Shown here piece by piece: positions 35,962 through 44,606 of a stretch of 64,000 bases of DNA. Source of the stretch: Phaeobacter sp. A36a-5a. Its GTDB lineage: Bacteria; Pseudomonadota; Alphaproteobacteria; Rhodobacterales; Rhodobacteraceae. The stretch spans positions 186,001 to 250,000 of the forward strand of contig NZ_JBBLYU010000003.1 of NCBI RefSeq assembly GCF_037911135.1, read 5' to 3'. The notes under the pieces are model-generated. The model made no database searches. It was not told the origin of the DNA and saw only the letters and a program-made list of their open reading frames with translations. The position numbers were made by a program, and so were the translations under genes. Positions within the stretch are counted from its first letter, which is position 1; each line of letters starts with the position of its first letter.

Positions 35962-36103
35962 TATCCCCGACAGTGAATAAAACAAGGCCCCCATAGGGAG
36001 CCACACTCCAGGCGCGATATGTCGATTGTCGGCTGCCGACCGGTTTCATACACCACGCGCCAGACCCGAAAAACCGCCAGCCGTAAGCAGGTGAATTTTC
36101 CGT

Positions 36104-36132
36104 TTGACGACCCCGCCGCTTCTGCTTATACG
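36104..36132 (+). promoter_or_regulatory. promoter of tRNA-Leu copy 2
   Basis: TTGACG and TATACG with a 17-base spacer, as in copy 1; the single base that differs between copies lies in the spacer. Each tRNA gene can therefore be transcribed on its own. Confidence 0.7.
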
Positions 36133-36147
36133 CCCCTCACGACACCT

Positions 36148-36234
36148 GCCCAGGTGGCGGAATTGGTAGACGCGCTAGCTTCAGGTGCTAGTGTCCGTAT
36201 GGACGTGGAGGTTCGAGTCCTCTCCTGGGCACCA
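36148..36234 (+). tRNA. tRNA-Leu (anticodon CAG), copy 2
   Basis: Identical in all 87 bases to copy 1, including the encoded CCA. Confidence 0.97.
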
Positions 36235-36261
36235 TATCCCCTATTTTTCTCGATGCTTGAT

Positions 36262-36281
36262 CACGCCTTTGGCGTGTTATT
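36262..36281 (+). terminator. possible terminator after tRNA-Leu copy 2
   Basis: CACGCC-TTT-GGCGTG followed by TTATT forms a short stem with a modest T-rich tail. No equivalent follows copy 1. Confidence 0.45.
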
Positions 36282-36388
36282 GCGCCTGCGCGATGACGTA
36301 CCGTCAGAGTAGACAGCCCCCGTAAAAACAGCGCTCATCCTCTGGCAGCTGGGGAGAGCTGTTCGTGCTGGACATGGGGGAGAGCGTG

Positions 36389-38005
36389 ATGGAGGCGGAT
36401 TATGTGATCGTCGGCGGAGGCTCTGCGGGATCGACGCTGGCTGCCCGACTAAGCGAAGATCCAACCGTCACGGTCTGCCTGCTGGAAGCCGGCGGGCGCG
36501 GTGACGGGCTTCTGGTTCGCGCTCCTGCCGCTGTGGTCGCGATGCTACCGGGACGCCCCAAAATCAACAATTGGGCCTATGAAACCGTGCCGCAACCGGG
36601 GTTGAACGGGCGACGCGGATATCAGCCGCGCGGTAAAGGCCTGGGCGGCTCCAGTGCGATCAATGCTATGCTTTATATTCGCGGCCACTCCAGCGATTAC
36701 GATGAGTGGGCCGCATTGGGATGTCCCGGTTGGGATTGGAACTCGGTGCTGCCCTATTTCCGAAAAGCCGAAAACAACGAACGCGGCGGCGATGATCTGC
36801 ATGGTGCAGCCGGCCCCTTGCAGGTCAGCAACCAGAAATCTCCCCGCCCGATCACCGATGCCTTTATCAAGGCCGGCCAATCCCTGCAGATCCGACACTG
36901 CGAGGATTTCAACACAGGCGACAACGAGGGCATCGGCCTTTATCAGGTGACGCAATTCCACAGAGCTGACCGCAACGGGGAGCGCTGCTCGGCGGCGGCG
37001 GCCTATCTACACCCGGTGATGGACCGCGCGAATCTGAAGGTGATCACGCGGGCGCAGGCATCCCGGATCATATTCGACGGCAAACGTGCGGTCGGCGTCA
37101 GCTACCGGCTGCGCGGCACTGAGCATAGTGTCCGCGCCCGCCGCGAGGTGATTCTCTGCGGTGGAGCGTTCAACTCGCCGCAGCTGCTGCAACTCTCCGG
37201 CGTTGGTCGACCCGAGGATATCCGCCCGCACGGGATCGACTTGGTCCATGAACTGCCCGGGGTGGGGCAGAATCTGCAGGATCATCTGGACTTTACACTG
37301 GCTTATAAATCCAAGGATCGCGACAATTTCGGCATTTCCCTGCCCGGCAGTATCTCACTGTTGCGCCACATATGGAACTGGCGGAAAACCGGGCGTGGTA
37401 TGATTGCGACTCCCTTTGCGGAAGGGGCCGCGTTCCTGAAAACGGACCCATCCGAAGAGCGTGCCGATGTGCAGCTGCATTTTGTGATTTCCATCGTGGA
37501 TGATCACGCCCGGAAGCTGCACATGGGGCATGGGTTCAGCTGCCATATCTGCGTGCTGAGGCCAAAATCGCGCGGCACGGTCGGCCTGACCAGTGCCGAC
37601 CCCACATCACCGCCGCGGATTGATCCGCAGTTTCTCGCTGATCCCGATGATCTGGCCGTGCTTATCAGGGGGGTGCGCAAAACCCGGCAAATCATGGCGG
37701 CAGAACCGCTGGCGGGCTATATTCACAAGGAGCTGTTTATCGACGGCGAAGTCGATGACCCCGCATTGGAACAGCACATACGCGCGCGGGCAGATACGAT
37801 TTATCATCCGGTTGGCACCTGCAAAATGGGAACCGACCCGCTTGCGGTGGTGGATCCCGCGCTCCGGGTCCAAGGTTTGGACGGGCTGCGGGTGGTTGAT
37901 GCGTCGATCATGCCGCGCCTGATTGGCGGCAACACCAATGCGCCAACCATCATGATCGCGGAGAAAGCGGCAGATATTATACGCGGTGCCCTGGCCCGCG
38001 CCTGA
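36389..38005 (+). CDS. GMC-family FAD oxidoreductase (choline/alcohol dehydrogenase-like)
   Basis: The 538-residue flavoprotein has the N-terminal FAD motif YVIVGGGSAGSTLAARLSE (residues 5-23). The first GMC signature is GKGLGGSSAINAMLYIRG, the second GGAFNSPQLLQLSGVG. The C-terminal catalytic region is YHPVGTCKMG with the active-site histidine, then GGNTNAPTIMIAEKAADII. It probably oxidises a primary alcohol to an aldehyde; choline is only one option. Several in-frame starts exist; ATG at MEADYVIVGGG has GGGGGAGAG just upstream. The CoA ligase gene follows after 24 bases, suggesting that the two act on one substrate chain. Confidence 0.88.
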   Translation: MEADYVIVGGGSAGSTLAARLSEDPTVTVCLLEAGGRGDGLLVRAPAAVVAMLPGRPKINNWAYETVPQPGLNGRRGYQPRGKGLGGSSAINAMLYIRGHSSDYDEWAALGCPGWDWNSVLPYFRKAENNERGGDDLHGAAGPLQVSNQKSPRPITDAFIKAGQSLQIRHCEDFNTGDNEGIGLYQVTQFHRADRNGERCSAAAAYLHPVMDRANLKVITRAQASRIIFDGKRAVGVSYRLRGTEHSVRARREVILCGGAFNSPQLLQLSGVGRPEDIRPHGIDLVHELPGVGQNLQDHLDFTLAYKSKDRDNFGISLPGSISLLRHIWNWRKTGRGMIATPFAEGAAFLKTDPSEERADVQLHFVISIVDDHARKLHMGHGFSCHICVLRPKSRGTVGLTSADPTSPPRIDPQFLADPDDLAVLIRGVRKTRQIMAAEPLAGYIHKELFIDGEVDDPALEQHIRARADTIYHPVGTCKMGTDPLAVVDPALRVQGLDGLRVVDASIMPRLIGGNTNAPTIMIAEKAADIIRGALARA

Positions 38006-38029
38006 CATTTCAATTCGGAGAAGACGAAG

Positions 38030-39649
38030 ATGCTTGGCAAGATGATGCACAAACAGCTGACTATAGGCTCGCTGATAGAACATGCAGGGCGGTTCCATAG
38101 CGGGACCACGGTCACATCTGTCGAGACTTCGGGCGAAACCGTGCATGTCACCTGGGGAGACATCGACACCAACGCCCGCAAGCTGGCGGCCGCCCTGGGA
38201 CGGCTGGGCATCGCGCAGGGCGCCCGTTGCGGCACCATCGCCTGGAACAATCGTCGCCACCTCGAAATCTATTTCGGCGTCTCCGGGGGTGGGTTTGTCT
38301 GCCACACGATCAACCCGCGACTGACACCAGAGCAGCTGATCTACATCATAAACCACGCAGGGGATCAGGTCCTGTTCATCGACACCACCTTTGTTCCGGC
38401 TGTGGCACAGCTGCGCGCGCATCTGACCACCGTGCAGAATATCGTGGTGATGGGGCCGCCGGACGCCGAGATCGCAGCCCAGATCGAAGACGTGCTGTTC
38501 TACGATGCGCTCCTGGACATGGAAACAACCCCGTATTCCTGGCCTGATCTGGATGAAAACCTGCCATCGAGCCTGTGTTACACCTCCGGCACGACCGGCA
38601 ATCCCAAGGGGGTTGAATACACCCATCGCACCAGCGTTCTGCATACGCTTGGCGGCAACCAGCCCGACGGTATCGCCCTGCGGGCGCGGGACACCGTTCT
38701 GGCAGTTGTTCCGATGTTCCACGTGAATGCCTGGGGGACGCCCTACATGACCGCGGCGGTTGGGGCAAAGCTGGTACTGCCCGGGCCGCATCTGGATGGG
38801 GCGAGCCTGGCCAAGCTGATTGATGCGGAAAAGGTCACCGTGGCGCTGGGTGTTCCCACAATCTGGATGGGTTTGCTGAAAGGGCTGGAGGAGACCGGAT
38901 GCACCGCCGAGAGCCTGGAACGCACCATTGTCGGCGGCTCTGCCCTGCCAACGGTCATGATCCCCACATTTCGTGACAAATACGGCGTTGATCTGGTGCA
39001 TGCCTGGGGCATGACGGAAACAAGCCCAATCGGGACGCTGAACCAGCTGCTTCAGAAACACAATGAGCTGGACGCCGAGCAGCAGGCGAAGCTGCGCGAA
39101 GGACAGGGCCGCCCCATGTATGGTGTCGATCTGCGCATCGTAGACGACAGCGGCGCTGTTCTGCCTCATGACGGACAGACGCAGGGCAATTTGCAGATCT
39201 GCGGTCATTGGGTGATCGACAGCTATTTTCGCGCCGAGGATACAGCGCTGACGGCAGATGGATGGTTCGATACCGGTGACGTCGCCACAATTGATGCCGA
39301 TGGCTATATGATCATTCGTGATCGCTCCAAGGACATCATCAAGTCTGGCGGCGAGTGGATCTCGACCGTCGAGCTGGAGGATATCGCGATGTCCCACCCC
39401 GGTATCGCTCAGGCAGCGGCAATCGCAGCCAGACACCCCAAATGGGACGAACGTCCGGTGGTGATCGCTGTAAAACGCTCCCCCGACGTGACCGAGGACG
39501 ATCTGCGCGAGTATTACCAGGGCAAGGTAGCAAGCTGGCAGATCCCCGACCGTGTCATCTTTGTCGATGCGCTGCCGCTAGGTGGCACCGGAAAGGTGCT
39601 GAAAAACAAGCTCCGCGACTCCTACGACGCGATTCTGCTAGAGGCCTGA
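38030..39649 (+). CDS. acyl-CoA ligase, close to DmdB (3-methylmercaptopropionate-CoA ligase)
   Basis: A 539-residue AMP-forming CoA ligase. Motif A3 is YTSGTTGNPKGVEYTHR, then VPMFHVNAWGTPY, A5 HAWGMTETSPIGTL, the hinge TGDVATIDADGYMIIRDRSKDIIKSGGEWIS and the C-terminal lysine in PLGGTGKVLKNKLRD. The N-terminus MLGKMMHKQLTIGSLIEHA and segments such as WNNRRHLEIYFGVSGGGFVCHTINPRL closely resemble Roseobacter DmdB, which activates methylmercaptopropionate in DMSP demethylation. Medium-chain fatty acyl-CoA ligases share much of this, and no other dmd gene is adjacent, so the substrate is an inference. It pairs with the GMC oxidoreductase upstream. Confidence 0.8.
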   Translation: MLGKMMHKQLTIGSLIEHAGRFHSGTTVTSVETSGETVHVTWGDIDTNARKLAAALGRLGIAQGARCGTIAWNNRRHLEIYFGVSGGGFVCHTINPRLTPEQLIYIINHAGDQVLFIDTTFVPAVAQLRAHLTTVQNIVVMGPPDAEIAAQIEDVLFYDALLDMETTPYSWPDLDENLPSSLCYTSGTTGNPKGVEYTHRTSVLHTLGGNQPDGIALRARDTVLAVVPMFHVNAWGTPYMTAAVGAKLVLPGPHLDGASLAKLIDAEKVTVALGVPTIWMGLLKGLEETGCTAESLERTIVGGSALPTVMIPTFRDKYGVDLVHAWGMTETSPIGTLNQLLQKHNELDAEQQAKLREGQGRPMYGVDLRIVDDSGAVLPHDGQTQGNLQICGHWVIDSYFRAEDTALTADGWFDTGDVATIDADGYMIIRDRSKDIIKSGGEWISTVELEDIAMSHPGIAQAAAIAARHPKWDERPVVIAVKRSPDVTEDDLREYYQGKVASWQIPDRVIFVDALPLGGTGKVLKNKLRDSYDAILLEA

Positions 39650-39655
39650 TGCACT

Positions 39656-39707
39656 GCACCGCCGCCAATATGGCATCTGGTGGCGGTGCCCATTTCACGA
39701 AATGGGC
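39656..39707 (+). terminator. two hairpins after the acyl-CoA ligase gene
   Basis: An 11-bp stem (GCACCGCCGCC with GGTGGCGGTGC, one G-T pair) and the perfect 8-bp stem GCCCATTT-CACG-AAATGGGC share two bases at their junction. There is no T-run. They lie between the ligase stop and the flagellar promoter region. Confidence 0.5.
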
Positions 39708-39775
39708 ACAGAATCCGTCCGAATTACGGGTAAAACAGGGACTTTGGCGGCCATAACTGCCGGCAAATTTATCTG

Positions 39776-39790
39776 TTAAGCCTCACTTAA
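39776..39790 (+). promoter_or_regulatory. CtrA-type box upstream of motB
   Basis: TTAA-GCCTCAC-TTAA is an exact match to the CtrA consensus TTAA-N7-TTAA, about 47 bases before the motB ATG. It is preceded by TTTATCTGTTA (39768-39778), which recurs before flgE. Confidence 0.65.
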
Positions 39791-39836
39791 GACACCGCCT
39801 GATATCCCGGTAGTGGGTGAAAATAGGTGGTGGATT

Positions 39837-40673
39837 ATGAGCGCACAAGGAAATGTGGCGCCCATTATCATCAAGAAGAAAAAGTCAGGTGGTGCCCATG
39901 GTCACCACGGTGGAGCCTGGAAGGTCGCCTATGCGGACTTCGTGACGGCTATGATGGCGTTCTTCATGTTGATGTGGCTGCTCAATGCAACGACTGAGAA
40001 ACAACGCAAAGGGTTGGCGGATTATTTCTCGCCATCCATTCCGCTGAGCCGGGTCTCCGGCGGCGGCAACGGGGCGTTCAGCGGGGACAGCATGTTCACC
40101 GAGGAAATCCAGCCCCAGAACGGTACCGGTGCGACCGATGTGAACCCCGCAAACGCCCAGCAGGCCAAGGGTGACTCCGGCGTCGAACAGGACAAGGACC
40201 GCGAGGCTGCCGATGAGCAGTTCCGAGCCCTGGAAGAGCAGCTGAAGGGGCGTGGCGGCGAAAGCATGGTCTCGATCGAGATGGCGCAGCACATCATTAC
40301 CCGCGTCACCGACGAAGGCCTTGTAGTCGAACTCTTCGACACCGAGGATTCGCCGCTGTTCAAAGATGGTACAGCCGAACCGACCCTCCTGTTCCGCGAC
40401 ATCGTGAAGATGGTTTCACGCGTCACCGGCGTTGTTGAAAACAACATCGCAATCGGCGGTCACATCAGGTCACATGCGGTCGTTGTCGCCAATAATCCGG
40501 TCTGGGAACTGTCCCATGCACGGGCTGACGCGACCCGGGTGATGCTCGAATCAGGCGGAACGAAGTCCAAGCGGATGCACCGGGTGACGGGACATGCCGA
40601 TCGCAAACTGGCGGATAGCAATCCGATGGCAGCGCGAAACAATCGGGTCGAAATCATCCTTCTGCGCAAATAA
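39837..40673 (+). CDS. motB: flagellar motor stator protein MotB
   Basis: The 278-residue stator subunit forms, with MotA, the proton channel that drives flagellar rotation and anchors it to peptidoglycan. The N-terminal tail is basic (IIIKKKKSGG); the single helix AYADFVTAMMAFFMLMWLLN carries the essential proton-binding Asp34. The periplasmic part has a long linker and a C-terminal OmpA-like domain (IAIGGHIRSHAVV, then HRVTGHADRKLADSNPMAARNNRVEIILL). ATG at MSAQGNVAPIIIKK is chosen over an upstream in-frame start. It opens the flagellar cluster with a CtrA-type box upstream, but motA lies about 10.6 kb away. Confidence 0.93.
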   Translation: MSAQGNVAPIIIKKKKSGGAHGHHGGAWKVAYADFVTAMMAFFMLMWLLNATTEKQRKGLADYFSPSIPLSRVSGGGNGAFSGDSMFTEEIQPQNGTGATDVNPANAQQAKGDSGVEQDKDREAADEQFRALEEQLKGRGGESMVSIEMAQHIITRVTDEGLVVELFDTEDSPLFKDGTAEPTLLFRDIVKMVSRVTGVVENNIAIGGHIRSHAVVVANNPVWELSHARADATRVMLESGGTKSKRMHRVTGHADRKLADSNPMAARNNRVEIILLRK

Positions 40674-40689
40674 CCCATGGATCCCCAAA

Positions 40690-40736
40690 AACGGGCGGCG
40701 AACAGATCAGACAATTTTATCTGTTAGCCGCCCGTT
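40690..40736. repeat. 18-bp inverted repeat between motB and flgE
   Basis: AACGGGCGGCGAACAGAT and ATCTGTTAGCCGCCCGTT are inverted arms with 17 of 18 positions complementary around an 11-base loop. The right arm contains most of the flgE CtrA-type box. On the minus strand five T follow the stem, like an intrinsic terminator, though no minus-strand gene ends here. Confidence 0.75.
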
Positions 40737-40738
40737 AA
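40724..40738 (+). promoter_or_regulatory. CtrA-type box upstream of flgE
   Basis: TTAG-CCGCCCG-TTAA differs from the CtrA consensus at one base. It is preceded by the same TTTATCTGTTA (40716-40726) as the motB box and lies about 58 bases before the flgE ATG. Confidence 0.55.
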
Positions 40739-40796
40739 TGGGCAATCGGCTAGCTGTTGCATCAAGAAAGATTCGATGCAGCAGAAAGGCGTATCC

Positions 40797-42098
40797 ATGA
40801 CGATTTCTTCCTCGCTTAATGCCGGTGTTGCCGGGCTTACCGCGAATGCCAGCCGACTGGCCTCCATTTCCGACAACATCGCAAACTCCTCAACCGCCGG
40901 CTACAAGCGGGTCCAGACCGATTTCCACTCGATGGTCATGAGCTCGTCTGGCGGCACCTATTCGGCCGGGGGCGTGCGGACAACCAACGTCCGCCTGATT
41001 GATGAGCGGGGCCCGCTGGTGTCGACCAGCAATGCGACTGACCTCGCGGTCCGAGGCCGCGGTATGCTGCCGGTGACATCCATGAACGAGGTCGAGACAG
41101 GCGCTGCGAATCCGCAGATGATGCTGACCACCACTGCATCGTTCCGGACCAACGCCGATGGCCTGCTGGCCACTGAATCCGGCCTCGTCCTGATGGGCTG
41201 GCCCGCACAGTCCGATGGTACAATCCCACCCTACCCGCGCGATACCTCCGATGCGCTGGAACCGGTTCGTTTCAATGTAAACAAACTGTCTGGTGAGCCG
41301 ACAACCGAGATGTCTCTGGGTGTCAACCTGCCTGCGACCGCAACCGAATCCACGTCGGCTGGTACCAGCGAAAACCTGTCGATCGAGTATTATGACAACC
41401 TCGGCAAGTCGGAGAGTCTGCAGATCGAATTTGTTCCCACCGTTCCCGCAACAGGCGAGTCGAACGAGTGGACGATGATCATTACCGATACTGCTATCGG
41501 CGCCACTGTGATCGGTGAATATACGCTGACCTTTGATGACAACCGGACCTCCGGCGGCGCTCTCAATGCTGTCACGGCAACGACAGGTGGGGCCTATGAC
41601 CCGGCAACCGGCTCGATCATCGTGTCTGTTGCAGGCGGCCCGATGGAGATCAATATCGGCACCTTGGGGGATGACAACGGCCTTACCCAATTGTCGGATA
41701 CCTTCGCACCCGCCTCCATTTCAAAGGACGGCGCCCCGGTCGGTAACTTCACCGGCGTGGAAATCGACGAAGCCGGATATGTGCATGCCAATTATGACAC
41801 CGGCGTCAGCCGAGTGGTCTATCAGGTACCTCTTGTCGATCTGCCCAATCCCAACGGTATGATCGCGATGGATCGCCAGACCTATATGCCATCCAGCGAA
41901 AGCGGCTCCTATTTCCTGTGGAATGCTGGTGAGGGTCCGACAGGCGATATCCTGGGCTATGCGCGTGAAGAATCCGCAACCGATGTTGCGGGGGAACTAA
42001 CCAACATGATCCAGACCCAGCGCGCCTATTCGTCGAACGCAAAGGTCATTCAGACCGTGGATGAGATGTTGCAGGAAACCACCAACATCAAGCGCTGA
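40797..42098 (+). CDS. flgE: flagellar hook protein FlgE
   Basis: The 433-residue protein polymerises into the hook, the universal joint between rod and filament. The N-terminal rod-protein motif is SSLNAGVAGLTANASRLASI, then SDNIANSSTAGYKRVQTDF. The C-terminal heptad region is GELTNMIQTQRAYSSNAKVI, then QTVDEMLQETTNIKR. The middle is Thr/Ser/Gly-rich, as in surface D1/D2 hook domains. ATG at MTISSSLNAG has AAAGG seven bases before it; an in-frame ATG seven codons upstream is less likely. It has its own CtrA-type box and heads flgE-flgK-flgL-flgI. Confidence 0.94.
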   Translation: MTISSSLNAGVAGLTANASRLASISDNIANSSTAGYKRVQTDFHSMVMSSSGGTYSAGGVRTTNVRLIDERGPLVSTSNATDLAVRGRGMLPVTSMNEVETGAANPQMMLTTTASFRTNADGLLATESGLVLMGWPAQSDGTIPPYPRDTSDALEPVRFNVNKLSGEPTTEMSLGVNLPATATESTSAGTSENLSIEYYDNLGKSESLQIEFVPTVPATGESNEWTMIITDTAIGATVIGEYTLTFDDNRTSGGALNAVTATTGGAYDPATGSIIVSVAGGPMEINIGTLGDDNGLTQLSDTFAPASISKDGAPVGNFTGVEIDEAGYVHANYDTGVSRVVYQVPLVDLPNPNGMIAMDRQTYMPSSESGSYFLWNAGEGPTGDILGYAREESATDVAGELTNMIQTQRAYSSNAKVIQTVDEMLQETTNIKR

Positions 42099-42146
42099 TA
42101 AGCGCCTTCTCCTTTGATCCACATTCGCGCAAAGGCTGGATGATCC

Positions 42147-43595
42147 ATGTCCATTACAAGTGCTCTCAATTCCGCAATGACCGGGCTGACGGCGGCTGGC
42201 CGCTCAACCTCGGTTGTTTCCGAAAACCTGTCGAATGTCCTGACACCAGGATATTCGCGCCGGAGTCTGGCGCTCACCAGCGCCGGCGACGGTTTCAGCG
42301 GGGTGAAGGTCGGCAACGTCCAGCGGATCAACGATCCGGCGTTGCAGTCCAGCGTGCGATCCGCCAATTCAGAGGTCGGCGTTGCCGAGGTGAAATCCGC
42401 CTTCTTTGGTCGTATGACCGAGCTGGTGGGCAGCGCCGACGACCCCTATTCCATCACACAGCGGCTGACCGACTTTGACTCCGGTCTGATCGAGGTGATT
42501 TCCCGTCCGGATTCAGGGCCGCGCTTGAACGATCTTGCGATCCAGGCTGAAGAATTGGTGCGGTCGATTTCCGATGCGGCCGAAGGGCTGCGCAATCGGC
42601 GCACAGCCGCCGACAGGGCCATCGACGTGCAAGTTGATACCGTCAATCAATCGCTGGAAAAGCTGCAAAGACTGAACGCAAAAATTGCAGTCAGTCAGTC
42701 CACCGGATCCGATTCCGCATCGCTTCTCGATCAGCGTGATCTGTTGATCGACGAGGTGAACCAGATTATCCCGGTCAAGGTTGTGAACCGTGACCGTGGG
42801 CAGGTCGCCCTGTTCTCAGAAGGCGGCGCCGTGCTTCTGGATGGTCAGGCCGCTGAGCTGAGTTTCGATGGCAAGGCCGATACCCTGCCTTACATGACCC
42901 TCGGCAACGGGTTGCTCTCCGGTCTGCAAATCAACGGTATCGACGTTGCAACCGGCCCCGGCGGGCCAATTCGCGGCGGGACTCTGGCGGCCCATTTCGA
43001 GGTGCGCGACGTTCTGACCGTGGAAGCTCAGGAAGATCTCGATGCGATGGCAAAAGATCTCGTCGAACGCTTCCAGGATCCAACCTTGGATCCGACTTTA
43101 GGCGCCACCGATCCCGGGATTTTCACCGATCAAGGTGCGTTCTTTGACCCTGCCAATACTGTTGGCATCGCCAACCGTATTGAATTGAACGACAAGATCG
43201 CGATGCAGGGACAGGCTGAAACCTGGCGGTTGCGGGATGGTCTCAATGCAGCGGCGCCCGGGAATGCCGGCGATGCAACGCTTCTGCGCGGATATGCCGA
43301 TGCGCTCGACGCCAAGCGCTTGGTATCGTCCGTCGGCCTCGGCACCGCAAATCTGGATGCCAGCACGCTGAGCGCGAATCTGCTGTCGCGTTTTGCACAG
43401 AGTGAAAATTCCGCAGAACAGAATGTCGCCTTCGCGGCGGCAACCTATACCGAAATGTATCAGCGCGAATTGGCGCAGGGCGTCGACAGTGATGCTGAAC
43501 TGCAAAACCTTATCGTGATTGAAAAAGTCTATCAGGCCAACGCCAGAATGATCTCCGTCGTTGATGAGCTGATGGAAACGCTTCTGAGGATTTAA
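42147..43595 (+). CDS. flgK: flagellar hook-associated protein 1 FlgK
   Basis: A 482-residue hook-filament junction protein, exported and placed on the hook tip. The N-terminus SITSALNSAMTGLTAAGRST, then SVVSENLSNVLTPGYSRRS matches FlgK, with its PGYSRR motif. The C-terminus NLIVIEKVYQANARMISVVDELMETLL is the matching helical half of the D0 domain. The gene follows flgE after 48 bases and precedes flgL by three, so the two junction proteins are co-translated. Confidence 0.93.
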   Translation: MSITSALNSAMTGLTAAGRSTSVVSENLSNVLTPGYSRRSLALTSAGDGFSGVKVGNVQRINDPALQSSVRSANSEVGVAEVKSAFFGRMTELVGSADDPYSITQRLTDFDSGLIEVISRPDSGPRLNDLAIQAEELVRSISDAAEGLRNRRTAADRAIDVQVDTVNQSLEKLQRLNAKIAVSQSTGSDSASLLDQRDLLIDEVNQIIPVKVVNRDRGQVALFSEGGAVLLDGQAAELSFDGKADTLPYMTLGNGLLSGLQINGIDVATGPGGPIRGGTLAAHFEVRDVLTVEAQEDLDAMAKDLVERFQDPTLDPTLGATDPGIFTDQGAFFDPANTVGIANRIELNDKIAMQGQAETWRLRDGLNAAAPGNAGDATLLRGYADALDAKRLVSSVGLGTANLDASTLSANLLSRFAQSENSAEQNVAFAAATYTEMYQRELAQGVDSDAELQNLIVIEKVYQANARMISVVDELMETLLRI

Positions 43596-43598
43596 CGA

Positions 43599-44606
43599 AT
43601 GATTATGAACTCATATGGGGACATGGCTCAGCATCTGTTCCTGCGCAATCGGTCGGTGGGTCTGAAGAACGACATCTCGACCCTGACGCAGGAATTGAGT
43701 TCGGGTAAAACCTCGCAGCTGACACAGAAACTAGGTGGCGATCTCACCTATCTGTCCGACGTCGAACGAAGCCTTGACCGGCTCAAGTCCTTTCAGGTGG
43801 CAAATACCGAGGCCGCGCTGTTCGCATCCTCGATGCAGAACAATATTGAGCTGATCTCCGATAACGTCATCACGCTGACCGGTGACATCTTCTCCGTCAC
43901 CACCTCGCCGAATGACGAAACGTCGAAGCAATTGTCCAACCAGGCAGAGGTGTTCCTGACGGAAGCCATCCGGTCGCTGAACGGTGAAGCGGCCGGCCGC
44001 AGCCTGTTTGCCGGCAACGATACCGAAGCCAAGCCTCTCGCCGACCTCAACACCTTGATGTCCGCACTGGTGACCGAGGTATCCCTGCTGAGCACCGCCC
44101 CGGATATCGTCCAGGCCGTCAAGGACTGGTTTGCCGATCCGCTGGGGTTTGATGCAGTGATGTACCAGGGCTCTTCGGATTTGATGGACCCGGTGAGAAT
44201 CGGGCCCAATGAAGAGGTCACGGTCTCTCTGAAGGCCAATGATGCTGCGTTCAAACAGACATTGCAGAGCCTCGCGATTGCAACACTGGTAAATGAACCC
44301 GGCCTGAGCCTCAGCTCGGACGTGAAATTTGAACTGTTGCGTAGCACCGGGGTAGAGCTGCGTGAAAGCCAGGTTCAACTGACGCAGATGCAATCGGATC
44401 TTGGTTTTGTTGAAGGGCGTATCGAGCAGACGGCAACACGCAATGGCGCGGCGCAGACCAGCCTGAGCCTGGTGTTCAATGAACTCGTCCAAGCCGACCC
44501 ATATGAGACCGCAACCCGTCTCGACGAGGCGCAGTTCCAACTGGAAAGCCTGTTTACTGTCACCGCGCGAACATCACAGCTGTCTCTGATGAGGTTCCTG
44601 TCATGA
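43599..44606 (+). CDS. flgL: flagellar hook-associated protein 3 FlgL
   Basis: A 335-residue flagellin-like junction protein. The N-terminal region SYGDMAQHLFLRNRSVGLK, then ISTLTQELSSGKTSQLTQKL resembles the D0/D1 coiled region of FlgL and flagellin. The family residue pattern AAGRSLFAGNDTEAKPLADL follows at about residue 130, typical of FlgL (GxxLFaG). The C-terminus LDEAQFQLESLFTVTARTSQLSLMRFLS is the other coiled strand. It overlaps flgI by four bases (ATGA). Confidence 0.92.
   Translation: MIMNSYGDMAQHLFLRNRSVGLKNDISTLTQELSSGKTSQLTQKLGGDLTYLSDVERSLDRLKSFQVANTEAALFASSMQNNIELISDNVITLTGDIFSVTTSPNDETSKQLSNQAEVFLTEAIRSLNGEAAGRSLFAGNDTEAKPLADLNTLMSALVTEVSLLSTAPDIVQAVKDWFADPLGFDAVMYQGSSDLMDPVRIGPNEEVTVSLKANDAAFKQTLQSLAIATLVNEPGLSLSSDVKFELLRSTGVELRESQVQLTQMQSDLGFVEGRIEQTATRNGAAQTSLSLVFNELVQADPYETATRLDEAQFQLESLFTVTARTSQLSLMRFLS

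Larger units (their letters stand above)
35818..35968 (+). repeat. 151-bp direct repeat, copy 1 (promoter plus tRNA-Leu)
   Basis: The segment is repeated 273 bases downstream at 36091-36241 with a single mismatch (GACGGCCCC against GACGACCCC). It covers the promoter, the whole tRNA and a few bases after it; the 122 bases between copies are unrelated. Confidence 0.9.
36091..36241 (+). repeat. 151-bp direct repeat, copy 2 (promoter plus tRNA-Leu)
   Basis: Second copy of the unit at 35818-35968, 150 of 151 positions identical. The tRNA part is identical. Confidence 0.9.

Noticed and set aside
35782-36312. Two open frames of 64 and 97 codons over the tRNA region
   Set aside because: They owe their similarity to each other to the duplicated tRNA-Leu sequence and contain its translated acceptor and T arms.
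37607-39436. 609-codon open frame on the minus strand opposite the GMC oxidoreductase and CoA ligase genes
   Set aside because: It spans two well-supported genes and their junction, with shadow-type composition; real function on the + strand is clear from conserved motifs.
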